Part shown: positions 12,901 to 24,900 of the stretch, in pieces | Layout of the letters: the number at the start of each line of letters is the position of its first letter | Numbering within the stretch: the first letter of the stretch is position 1 | Source of the DNA: Symsagittifera roscoffensis | Taxonomy: Eukaryota > Xenacoelomorpha > Acoela > Convolutidae | Direction of reading: 5' to 3' | Assembly: GCF_963678635.1 (NCBI RefSeq) | Contig: NC_087069.1 | Span: 38,403,076 to 38,467,075 of the forward strand | Length of the DNA: 64,000 bases | The notes under the pieces: generated by a model | What the model was told of the DNA's origin: nothing | Databases searched by the model: none | Seen by the model: only the letters and a program-made list of their open reading frames with translations | Translations under genes and position numbers: made by a program

Positions 12901-15900
12901 TGCCATTCAAGATTTTGATGTTTGAACTTCATTAGTGACGCAGCTAATTCAATTTGCGTTACTGGTATCAAACATCACGTAGACCTCAATGACGTGAATG
13001 AAAATAAGCAAAACAAACAAAATCGGAGCCAATTATTTACTCAGTCTATGTTAAGATTTAAAACAGTTTTTTTTTTTCAATAATCGCAAGCATTTTTTCG
13101 ACAACAATATCGCTGAAGCAAACTTAACCGAAATCAACTGCTAATATGGAAAAAATTGTACTCTCAGTAATAACTCTACAAGCAGAAGCTTGTAGCAGAA
13201 AACCGGATCTGGTTTATCGACTTTTTTCTGAGTGTTATACAGACATTGAAGAAGTGTCCATAAATGCAAGTGACAGAGAAACAAAACGCTTATAGCTTTA
13301 GTGACAGAGAAACACCGCTTATAGCTTTATCAACCACAAGAATTTTTCAGGACATGAGGTTGTGTAGGATCACGAAAAGTTGTTCAAAGTTGAAAATGAT
13401 TTTGAACAGGGAGCTTTGACATTCAGGAAACAAAAAAGCAGCAGGATTAAACATCTTCCAAAAAGGCTCGCAAAGCCAAAATAGGAATGAATTGAAAGGC
13501 ACTAAAATTTCAAGATCTAACAAGGTATAGATATAACAATAAAACCCACTTTTGAAACAAAACACTCGCTTTCGAAAGTGTAATTAGAAGTTGGTCACAT
13601 TTTGCGCCACTTCCGCGTTCGTAATTGGAGAGCGCAATTAACCAATGTTTAGCAGATGAATTTGAACTGAATTCAAAAATGCATATTTTCCTACTTTCAA
13701 TCAAAAATGCAGTAGTATGTACGAATGCACTTCTGTAGTTATTAGACAATTTAAGACTTTTTTTGAAAAAAAAAATCACCAAGACTTCTATAAGAGTCTT
13801 TAGTACGTTAACGACTCTTAATATAAATTACCCCAATTTGCGAACACTGGATCACTAGGTAAACTTTTTATTCTGCTGATAAATCTGATATATAAAATCC
13901 ACTTTCGAAATTAGAAGTCGATCATGTTTTTCGTGGCTTTTACACTTTTGCTGCTCAATAGTAATGTTTTCCTTTCTTTAAAACAAAGAAATGAGCTGAA
14001 CTTGAAAATAAAGTCAAAAGTCAAAACGCGAAAAATCCAAATTGAGCGTGAACAAGTTTAGAGACTTTTCCTAAAAAACATGACCTATAAAAAAGTCTTC
14101 ACTTTGTTCACGGACTCTGAAAAACAAACGTCAAGGAACAATATACTTGGAACAAAATGTCTCTTTTTTGGAACATTTTTTAGAAAGCCAACCCATTTTC
14201 GGAAAGCTCAATAGGTACTGTTTTTATTCTATCAGTAATTCTAGAAATTGATTTCGAGTAAAAACATACGTGAATTGATCCAATCCTTTATTTGTAAATT
14301 GTGAACTTCATCTCCGCCCATTTGAAAAAAAAATCCAAAACTTCGAATAAAACAGAAACACGAGGCGTAAACAAATTCATTATTTTCCTGGGAAAAACAA
14401 CTAAAATAAGTGCATATTCACATCTTAATTAATGCTTAACAGTCAAGCAGACTACCAAACAAAATCGTGTTTCAAAGCTCAATGAATAGATATGTGTCGC
14501 AGAAGACAACTTATTCTCAAATTCAATGAGATAAACAACTGGAAACTGGAAACACGATTTTGTTTGGTAGTCTGCTTGACTGTTAAGCATTAATTAAGAT
14601 GTGAATATGCACTTATTTTAGTTGTTTTTCCCTGCTATCTGGAGTGCCTTTACGCGGCGGCAGGGATGGGGCAAAACGGGCGGGACCTCAAGCCAGAGCT
14701 TCCGCGCGGCCCTCCAAATCCACCAGAATCCATCCCCGGAGTTCGTCGGAGAACTGCAAGGCGCGCTCAAACTGGGCGGGTTTTTGCTTGGGCTGGTCGG
14801 TAAACCCGCACACCAGACCAGCCTCATCCTGCGTGCGGGAGACGTCGAGAAGAACCCAGGGCCGGTCAGGTGGCCCTGCGGAAAATGCGGATTAGGGGTA
14901 TCGAACAAGGATTACTCCATCCGCTGCGGAGACTGTCATCAGTGGGTGCATAGACGGTGCACGGGCATGTCAGTGCCGGAGATCAGGAGCTGGCAGCAGT
15001 GGCGCTGGCACTGTGGGTGCCGACCCAGCCCTCCCCCCAGTGTTCCAGCCCCACCCTCACCACCGGTCATCCCCACCCCAAAGCAAACACCAACACCACC
15101 AGTGCCTACGGCCAATGGCCCTAAGGCCAAGGGACCTTTCGAGCTCAGGATCATGCAGCTAAACATCGCAGGCTGGAGAGGGAAAGCCACGGCCCTCAAC
15201 AAGTTGCTTGATGACCTGAAAATCGACGCTGCGGTAATCCAAGAGACCAAGATCACCGCAAAAGATCCCAGCCCAAACACCAACGGATGGACCACTCTGA
15301 GAGCCGATAGGACCATCCATCGGACACCAGGAGAGCACCCTCAGGGAGGCCTGGTCACTTTAGTGCGACCGGGAATTGCTGTTGAGCAACTGCCAAGTCT
15401 CCGACTCCCCGACTCAGCCGCCCTGGAGTCTATCGGTGTCAAGCTACACCTCCAAAAAGGCGACCTAGATATCTGGAATGTGTACCGCCCCCCAGTCAGG
15501 GGAGGCTCAGATGACCGCGACGCAGACCTTTATTTGGACAGGTGGCCGCACAGCGGGAAGGTTCTGATCTGCGGAGACCTGAACGCGCACGGCACTTGGG
15601 ACAGCTTCGTGGAGAGCGACACTTTGGGGGAAGCAGTGGAGGACTGGCAGATCTCCAGTCAGATGTCTCACCTCAACACTGGAGCCCCCACCCGCGTGGA
15701 CCACTCGGGCAACCCCTCTGCACCAGATGTGTCCTTGGTTCACTCCAGTCGTTCTCACCTGTTCTCATGGAGTACCCTCGACACTATAGGGTCGGATCAC
15801 CTTCCGATCCTCATCGAGATCACCAATGCTGCCCTCCCCGGTAAAAAGGAGAAGCGGAGACCTAATTACAGAAAGACAGATTGGAACCAGTTCAAACTGG

Positions 15901-18900
15901 AGTGTGAGAAGCGCTTCGACGAGCGCGACAACACGGGCCTCTCCATTGAGAAGGAGCACGCGCAGTTTGTGGAGACAGTTCTCGAAGCAGCTGCCCGTTG
16001 CACCCCACTCGGTGGTGGGAAGGGCCCTAGAAAGCCATGGTGGTCCAGGGCCTGCACAGAGGCCAAGAAGGCGGTTTCTAGAGACTTCAGGCAGCTTAGA
16101 AACTCCCCTGGAGACCCAGAGGCAGTCAGACGCTATACAGAGTCGAAGATCAATATGGACAGGACCGTCAAAGACGAGAAGAGAAGAAGCTGGAGAGAGT
16201 TCACCGGTACTCTCACCCCGCAGACCCCCACCACCAAAGTCTGGGGGATGCTGAGGAGCATGGATGGCAGACAGAAGAACTCCCTGCCAGACGCGCCTAT
16301 TAAGCAAGGGGACACCACGGCAATCTCGGACTGGGAGAAAGCCAAGTTGGCAGCGGCGACTTACGCCAAGGTGAGCCGAGTACGCATCCCGCGCGCTCAG
16401 AGCAAAGCCGCTTACCTGACTGTCAGAGCGGCACTCCGACCGGCGAGAGACCCGGTTACGGACGAGCTGGAGTCTGACTTCACCCTGGCACAACTCAAGA
16501 TAGTTCTGGACAACCTCTCCCACGGAGCGCCGGGAACGGACACTGTCCACCCTCTACTTCTAAAGCACCTCCCGGACTGCGGGCAGACTCGCCTGCTCGA
16601 CCTCATAAACCGCAGTTGGGTAGAAGGGAGAGTCCCCACGGCTTGGAGAAGAGCGGTCATAGTGCCCATTCTGAAGAAGAAGAAGCCGGCCCACGAAATC
16701 AAGAGCTTTAGGCCTGTCTCGCTTCTCTCTTGCATTTCGAAAGTGGCCGAGAGTCTGGTTGAGAGAAGAATCCGCTCCTGGTGCAACGACCACGACGCGA
16801 TCCCTCCGCAACAGTCAGGGTTTCAACCGAAGAGATCGACCCTCGACGTCATTACACACGTCACACAGTCAGCCTTCGACTCGCTTCAGCGACGGGACAG
16901 GTCAGTCCTGGTAGCAGTCGACTTCAAGGCAGCATTCGACCGCGTGTGGAAAATGGGCCTCCTGAGAGACCTGGCGGCCGGGGGCCTCCCCTCCCGATGC
17001 CTCCGCTGGCTCCGTGCTTTCCTGTCGGACAGATACGCCGCCGTCCGCTGGAACGACACCCTCAGCCCATTCAGACTCTTCCAAGAAGGCCTCCCCCAAG
17101 GCAGTCCGCTCTCGCCCCTTTTGTACTGCATTGCGACCGCGCGGCTGCCACGTGCAGCGTTTGAGGCAGCCCCAGAGAGTGAGACCGATCAGTACGCAGA
17201 CGACTTCACGCTGGTTGCATCTGCGAAGACCCCAGAGCTTGCAGCCGAGGCTGTTCAACCAGCTCTGGACGCCGTTACGGACTGGGCAAGCAACAACCAC
17301 GTCCTTTTCAGCATGGACAAGACGGAGGCGCTGATTATCTCCCTGGACCCCCGGGAGACTTGCGGCAAGGCACAACCCACCCTCCGCCTAAACCACGAAG
17401 AGGTTTCCTATGCCTACAACCCGGAGACGAAGAAGACCACTGGCCCGGATATCCTAGGTGTGAAGTTCGATTCGCAGCTTCGTTTCAACCAACAGACCGA
17501 GATCGCAGTGAAGAAACTGAAAAACAGGACGAAAATCATCCAAGCTCTTGCCGGGAAAGATTGGGGTCTCAGGGCATGCGACCTCCGCCAGCTCTACAAG
17601 TCGTATGTCCGACCAGGAGGGCTGTATGCGGCCGGTAGCTGGGGTTGTTTCCTCGCAGACTCCCACATCAGAAGACTAGAATCCTGCAACTACAACGCAG
17701 CTCGGACCATCATAGGAGCCCCCTCTGGCTCCCCTGCTGCCCCAACCTGCTCAGAAGCAGAGCTTATTCCGATCGAGCAGGTCATTCAGGAAGAAGCGAC
17801 TCTGTTATTTAATAAATACACTCGATTCCCGGAAAGTCACTTTCTTCATGACCTGACCAAGCCGGTTGCCACGCGGCCAAGACTGAAGTCTAGAGGAGAA
17901 AGCTCGTTCCGCAAGGACTGGCGACAGACGGCCTCCAGACGGATCGCAGAAATTCCACGAGGCTCGTCGGTCAGAGCTCAGATAATCCAGGACCGCGAGG
18001 ACAGAGCCAGAGCGACCTACTTCTCCCACACACCCGCAGACTCCTGGCACAGAAGGTGCACAAACGGTCAGAGTCTCCCAGTCTGGACGACCAGAACGCG
18101 GGAGGAAGAAGTCGCCTTACATCGCCTTAGACTAAACCGCGCCACACATCTCCAACACTTCCGACACCGAATCGGAAAAGAAGATTCGCCAATTTGCTCC
18201 AACTGCGATCTTCAACAAGAAGAAACGGCCGAACATTATCTACTAACCTGCCCACGCTGGACTAAGGAGAGGCTCGACTGCCTGGGAGCGGTTCCAGATC
18301 CGTCAATCCTGCAGAACGCCCCCGAGAGCGTGGTTTCGTTCATCCGACGAACTGGCATGATCAATGCCGCTTAATCAGTGAAAAGCCCGGGACAACCAAA
18401 CCAAACCAAACTGGAAACGGCAGTAACCCTAAGAATTTCAACCCCAGCTCTAAGAAAATAACGCGATCACGTAGACTCAGCCGCATAAAGCATTGTATTT
18501 CCCAGTCAACTTACTCAGAGCTTTTGTGAGCAACAAAATTGGTATGTCAGAAGACCTGCAATTACGCGATACAACAAATTGTAAGAATTTCATGCTAAAT
18601 TTAAGTTTTGGAATCAATTGTCTGTACAACGTCGACATGCCAGCGTAAAACAGAAAGTTGAGATAATTAAACTTACCACTGCCGACCAAAACTGATCTAC
18701 AAAATAATAATTTGTTGCATTTTTTAAAACTATATCGCAGATAACTTTTTGAGTTTTCTGAAGAGGTTCAAATGAAAACTGTGATCGGAATACAATGATT
18801 ACCTTTTGTTTTGGTTTTTATAATGCATAATTGCTTTGTATTCGTGCTAATCGCTCATAAAAATCCGTCATACCAAAAAACCACAAGAAATGAAAAAAAA

Positions 18901-21900
18901 ACGTAAATTCTTACCGAGTACATAGCTAAGTTCGTATCACCATTTGCCGTTTCCACACTTAAAGGTAAACTGTTACTACCACTAGCAGCATTGCCAGAAT
19001 TCGACCTCTTATGAACTCCACTGGACAAATCGTGTAATAAATGCTGCTTCTCCTGAAGTAACTTCTGCTGCGTATAAATTTGTTCTGCCTGCCAAACTTC
19101 AAGTCCTTTTAAATCTTCGAGATCCGAAACTAATGAATCAATTTGTTGCATTTGATTTCGATATTCATTTTGGTGTTGTAAATTTTGACCAGTGTTGTAA
19201 GTTGCATTTCTAGGTTCTTCTGAATCGGTCGCACGCCGGTTTGACGGCTGAAAAAAATACAAAGTAAAGTTCAATCAAATACCTTCTAATTTGAGAATTT
19301 GTAATAATGTTATAAAACTTACAAGCGTCAAAACAACAAAAGATATAATAACTGTTAGTGCAAAAAATGAAAAGAAAAAACTTCAAAGCGACGCCTGAAC
19401 TGTTTGAAAAAAGCACCAAAGGGTTGAAAAAAGATTACTTGAAAACATTTATCAGCAATAATTCAGAATGTGTCACAATTTTGTCTGAATTTGCAAATTA
19501 GCAGTCTATTTAACAAACTCGTTCAAACATCACCTTTTGATTTTAACAAAACCAGGTGCATTCATTATAAATTCCGACTTCTTTAATTTAGATGACATAA
19601 ATGTCAATTATTCATTAATGAGCGCAAACTGAGAAAAAAAGGAAGTCTAAATAAGCGACTTACCTGATAATTCGGTGCTTCGTCCCGGAAATTTCTGTCT
19701 GAGAAGTCTGAAAAAAATGGACGTTATAATCATAAAAAAGAGCTCATTTATAATTGTGACTCATTTTAGACTGTAAAATTTATCTCAATTCCAAATAAAT
19801 AAATGATTGCATTTAAAAACACGCGCAAAGACTTTCCGTTAGACTATGATCCAGGATAACAGCCAGACCAATAAATAATTAATTCATTTCTACTTCAAAT
19901 CAAAGTATTTTTCAATGAAAAAAAAACTATTTCGTTTCCTATTGCGAGATATGTTCAAATAGCTCAAACAATGCAGAAAACGCTCAAAAATTATTTACCT
20001 GTCCAGTCCATATTGTAATTTTTAAATTCCACGAAAATATCAAAGACTTTTTACACCTGGCCGAAAATTGATCCGAGATTAATTAATTGATCAGCTTTCA
20101 AATCTTCCTCTTGGACATATGGTTTTGATTTCGCTTTAACATTTCTGATTAAACGCAATATAACAAGGACAACACGGTTGTAGACTGTTAAGAGGCATTT
20201 CCACTGGTAACTCTGAGAAATTCTGCGATTTCAAATTAAACAGCAGCTAAATGAAACTGAAAAATGTTTGACATGTTTTACAATTGCATTAATTCGGTCT
20301 TGTTTTAAGTCTGATTTTAACAAGTCAGAGAAGTTCTAAATTGGTAGATTTGAACAAGGACCGAAGAAAATAAAGCGTTCAACAAGGTGTGCATTTAATC
20401 AGCATACTAAAATAAAATCCTAGTGGTCAAGAATTTGTTTTCAATAACGATCGCCTCAAAATACGTTTTTAAGACAAACAATAAAATTTAGACAGCAACT
20501 GAAGAAATTGTGATTATTTTTTCAGTTATGAAATGCATTTTTTTAGTGAAATGTGATTTTTTAATCAATTTTTTAAATTATTAAATGCGTTTAAAAGCCA
20601 AACCTTATAAATTTTAAGGAATTTTGTCAAATTTTTCAGATTAAACAGGAATGAGAAATATAAAGAGGAATCCTCCGAGATAATAAACCGGCAAACAGGC
20701 TTTAAGGTGTAATGCAAACTTCAGTACACTACAAATCCATAGTCTTAGATAAATTGGTATCTTAAAACCTTCCGTTCTTCAAATGAAATTCAAATTAAAT
20801 TGGCATAGCGGTCAACATAAGCCCCATCAAAAGCAGAAACACCCATAAGTAATCAAGAACTTTAAAACATCGGAAATTAGTCAGTGAACACTGTTCCACA
20901 GGTGCAAATTTCATTACTATGTTCCATATATGTCCATACATATGTTCTGAATTACTAAGTTAACAAACTACATCAGAACAAACTCAACTTTCCTAATTTT
21001 AGTACCAAGTATTTAATTATAAAGCAGTGTTGACTGAAAGAAAGAAATAAAGAGAAATTTTCATAGATTACTCGTTTATAACTCCAGTAAAACTCGATAT
21101 ATCCAGTTTAATGTAGAAATGACCTAGACAAGCCTATTTTATTTTGCCAAAATAAAATCCAAATTTTTTTTGAACTGTCTGCTTTTAGCGTATTCTATCC
21201 AATACACTGTTCACTGATTGCTTGAAATTGTTGTTTATTGGCTCGAATTTAGACAAGACCTATTAAACTTTAGATCCATGTGAAAACAAATCGTACTTCG
21301 GGGAAAATAAGCGGCCTCTATCCTTGCATTTCACTTTCGAATTCCATTCCATTCCTGTTCTATTTCGGGAAGGATAGATTTCCATCAAAATCAACCAGCA
21401 AGCATTTCAAATCAAACCCCGCAGTCTTTTAATTCGGTTAGACCCTCAAAATGTCCTGGTTTTAAATCGACCTCAAAACAGACTAGCTGCCATTATGCAG
21501 ATACGTCTAGAAGCAGACGAGTAAAAAAAACGTTTACTTTTTGTCTCCTTTTGGACCGACATCCGCTTGAAAAAACAGAAAAGTCAATGACCTAGTATGG
21601 AAGCGCACTAAAGGAAAGGAGCCTTTTTTATCGTGAGAGTATATAGTTAGTATGAACGATTTCTAAACAGAACACTTTTGAACTAAAAATTTGTAACTCT
21701 TCTAGCGCAAAAAAGTCAGTAAATATTACGTACGAATTTTTTTTTTTAATCAAAAACACTTCAAACTTTATGCACAGCTCAAAACGGGCGTTGTTTCCAT
21801 CAAAACCTTGTGTGCTTTTTCGAACACAAAGCACAGTAGACAGAAAAATATAGTCTGTTTAAACTGAATTCCACTCGTCTAATTCACACAGACACTTCAT

Positions 21901-24900
21901 ATGTGCCAAGGGCTAAAAATGTACGAAAACATGTCACATGGACTAAGAGCGCACAACTGTTTAGCAGTTTTGACTTCTGCTGGCCAAATATTTGGACCAG
22001 AAGACGTCAAAAGCCAGACTGCTTACGGATACTACTTGCGAATGGGTTACCTGCTATAATATTTAGAGTTATAGTTGCATTTGAGAATTTGAAAAGAAAG
22101 AGCAATTAGAGTTAAATGAGATCAAAAAATAAGATTTCCAACCGAAAAACTTTAGCTTTTTTAATCAAATAATAACAATTTGAAAAACTACATTTGCATT
22201 GATTGAAGAACTAACAGTGAAATGAGAAGATCATCTTTGCCAAAAGACCACCGGTTGAACATTTTCCAGCAACAAATATACTAATTCAGAAGAACATCAT
22301 GGATTGCATTGGAAAAATTCATAGAACCGATTCACTCCATAACTCAAGGGAAATTACGAGAGCTATTCTGAAACGCTAAAAATGCTATTCACAAGGAAAA
22401 CTGTCCTGTTCCATTTTCAACCGAAAACTTACTAATTAGCCACTGTAAAAAACAAACAGCCAACAGACAAATGGAAAGTGTCAATGAACGCAAGAAAACA
22501 GAAGAAAAATAGTTTATTATTTTTTAAATTTCACTTCGAATTTGAAAGAAAAAACAATTGACATTAAAAATCATTGAACTTCGAGAATAATTTATGATTG
22601 ACTTTTTTTTGATAAAATTGACCCAATTTGGAAATTCTGGATCAATAGGTATTTTTTATTACGCTGGGAAATCTTCCAATTGAAATCCACATTTGAAACT
22701 AAAACTGAACTTGAAGAGAAATCGAAACTCAAACAGCAAAAGATCGAATTTTCCTTTAAAACTAAAATATCAACACAACGTTCACTAATATTTAAAAATC
22801 CCGCGATCTCAACATTACGACCAGAATAACTTAAAACATTAACTCACCTTGATGAACTCTCTTGACGCTGAATTTGACTTGGGAGAGTTGCGGCCCCCAC
22901 TGTCGCAACACATCACTCAAGTACTCGTGCTCTTTGATGGTCCGCTCTGGAAAAAGTACAGTATCAAAAGTACAGTATCAAGTTGAAAATCAATCACGAG
23001 TACAAATACGAATCACAAATACAGCACTATAATTAGCAAAAATATTTAAGAATTCAGAACTTCGATTTCGTATTTTTCATGGCCCCGAAAACTAAGGCTT
23101 AAACTCGGCCTTTTATCATCTTTGAAACACAACTTTTAAAAACAAAAGCAATTATAACGACAAAAATTAAGGCATAAAACAACAAAAACAAGCCCAGTCA
23201 GAATTTCGCTTTCATATTTTTCATGACCCTACAACTTAGGGCTTAAACTCGGCCTTTTATCATCATTGGAACACAAATTTCGAAATAGCTACAGTAATAC
23301 TGAGAAAAACTGCGACACAAAACAAAACAAGGCCATTCAGAATTTCGCTTTCATATTTTTCATGGCCCTAGTAACTAAGGCTTAAACTCGGCCTTTTATC
23401 ATCATTGAAACACAACTTTTAAAAATTATAGCAGTTATAACGACTAAAATTACGGCACAAAAAAAAACCAGGCCAGTCAGAATTTCGCTTTCATACTTTT
23501 CATGACCCTAAAATTTAGGGCTTAAACTCGGCCTTTTATCATAATTGGAACACAAATTTCTAAATAGCTACAGTAATACTGAGAAAAATTGCGACAAAAA
23601 ACAAAACAAGGCCAGTCAGAACTTCGCTTTCGTATTTTTCATTACCCTAAAAACTAGGGCTTAAACTCGGCCTTTTATCATCTTTGAAACACAACTTTTA
23701 AAAACAAAAGCAATTATAACGACAAAAATTAAGGCATAAAACAACAAAAACAAGCCCAGTCAGAATTTCGCTTTCATATTTTTCATAACACTAAAATTTA
23801 GGGCTTAAAATCGGCCTTTTATCATCATTGGAACACAAACTTCGAAATAGCTACAGTAATACTGAGAAACATTGCGACACAAAACAAAACAAGGCCATTC
23901 AGAATTTCGCTTTCATATTTTTCATGGCCTTAGTAACTAAGGCTTAAACTCGGCCTTTTATCATCATTGAAACACAACTTTTAAAAATTATAGCAGTTAT
24001 AACGACTAAAATTAAGGCACAAAAAAACCAGGCCAGTCAGAATTTCGCTTTCAATTTTTCATGACCCTAAAATTTAGGGCTTAAACTCGGCCTTTTATCA
24101 TCATTGGAACACAAATTTCAAAAATGTTAGCAGTAAACTTAAAATTTCAACGAAACAAGACTACAAAACCACGACCCTAAAAACAATCAATCATTATTCA
24201 CAAAAAATTTCAATTTCAACTTCAATCTCGATAAATTGGAGAATTCGAAAAGCGAAAAAAAAACGAAATATTGAAACAACTATGCCAGTCGAGACAAACT
24301 TTTTAAAAAATGCCGCAAAGAGTCCGCAAAACCATGTACGAGCAAAGCACTCAATTTTAAAAAAAATAGATTAAATTAGCTGAACTCTAAGCGAAGAGGA
24401 AAAAATGTTGATTAGAATGCAGTTAATATTTGACTATTTTTTCCAGCGCTTTTTTTCTCAATTTAAACGCGGAAAGTGTCCAAATTGATTGTGTTCAAGA
24501 TCTACAGTGATTTAAAACTGGAGATTAAATACCAAATTCAAAAACAGTGGTTAAACAAAAAGTATCAACTTCTGTCTGAAAATATGATCGATATCAAATC
24601 TCAGTATTTCCGTTAGTCATATCACTCGGGTAATAAAAAAGAAACATTGCGGAAAGGAGCCATAACCTATCGATGGATTGAGAGAGTGACGCTTAATTTG
24701 AAAACAATGATCAGAGCAACAAAACGATTAGGATGAGCAGAATCAAATGATTGTGAAAGCATTGGCTTCTGACAAGATGTTACTGAATAGAACTGGAGAT
24801 TGATGAAAAAAATTCTTTTCTGATCGAACCTATAGCAAAAATTCTGAAAGGATAACTTGTCCGTAATGCAAAAAAAAAAACGAACGTTTTTTCAGGCTAA

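Larger units (their letters stand above)
14547..18408 (+). mobile_element. Non-LTR retrotransposon with 2A, PHD, endonuclease and RT; intronic insertion
   Basis: A GC-rich element in AT-rich intron DNA, opposite to the ASPP gene. It ends with a 34-bp 3' UTR and an (accaa)n tail at 18394-18408, and is flanked by the direct repeat aactggaaac at 14537-14546 and 18409-18418, the likely target-site duplication. Its first 84 bp (14549-14632) are not element sequence but an inverted copy of the upstream flank, so retained element DNA starts near 14633 and the 5' end is truncated. The PHD, APE, RT and C-terminal Cys/His order with a 2A suggests an Ingi/Vingi-like clade, which is tentative. Confidence 0.9.

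Noticed and set aside
14622-14632. Extension of the LINE frame into a TTG start upstream of 14633
   Set aside because: These bases belong to the inverted host flank copy, and TTG is not a plausible animal start codon.
15765-16550. 261-codon minus-strand frame within the LINE
   Set aside because: Shadow of the GC-rich polyprotein on the other strand; no family motifs.
18678-18697. Possible 20-nt ASPP mini-exon (AG before, GTAAGT after)
   Set aside because: Its length would break the phase between exons 4 and 5, which fit directly.
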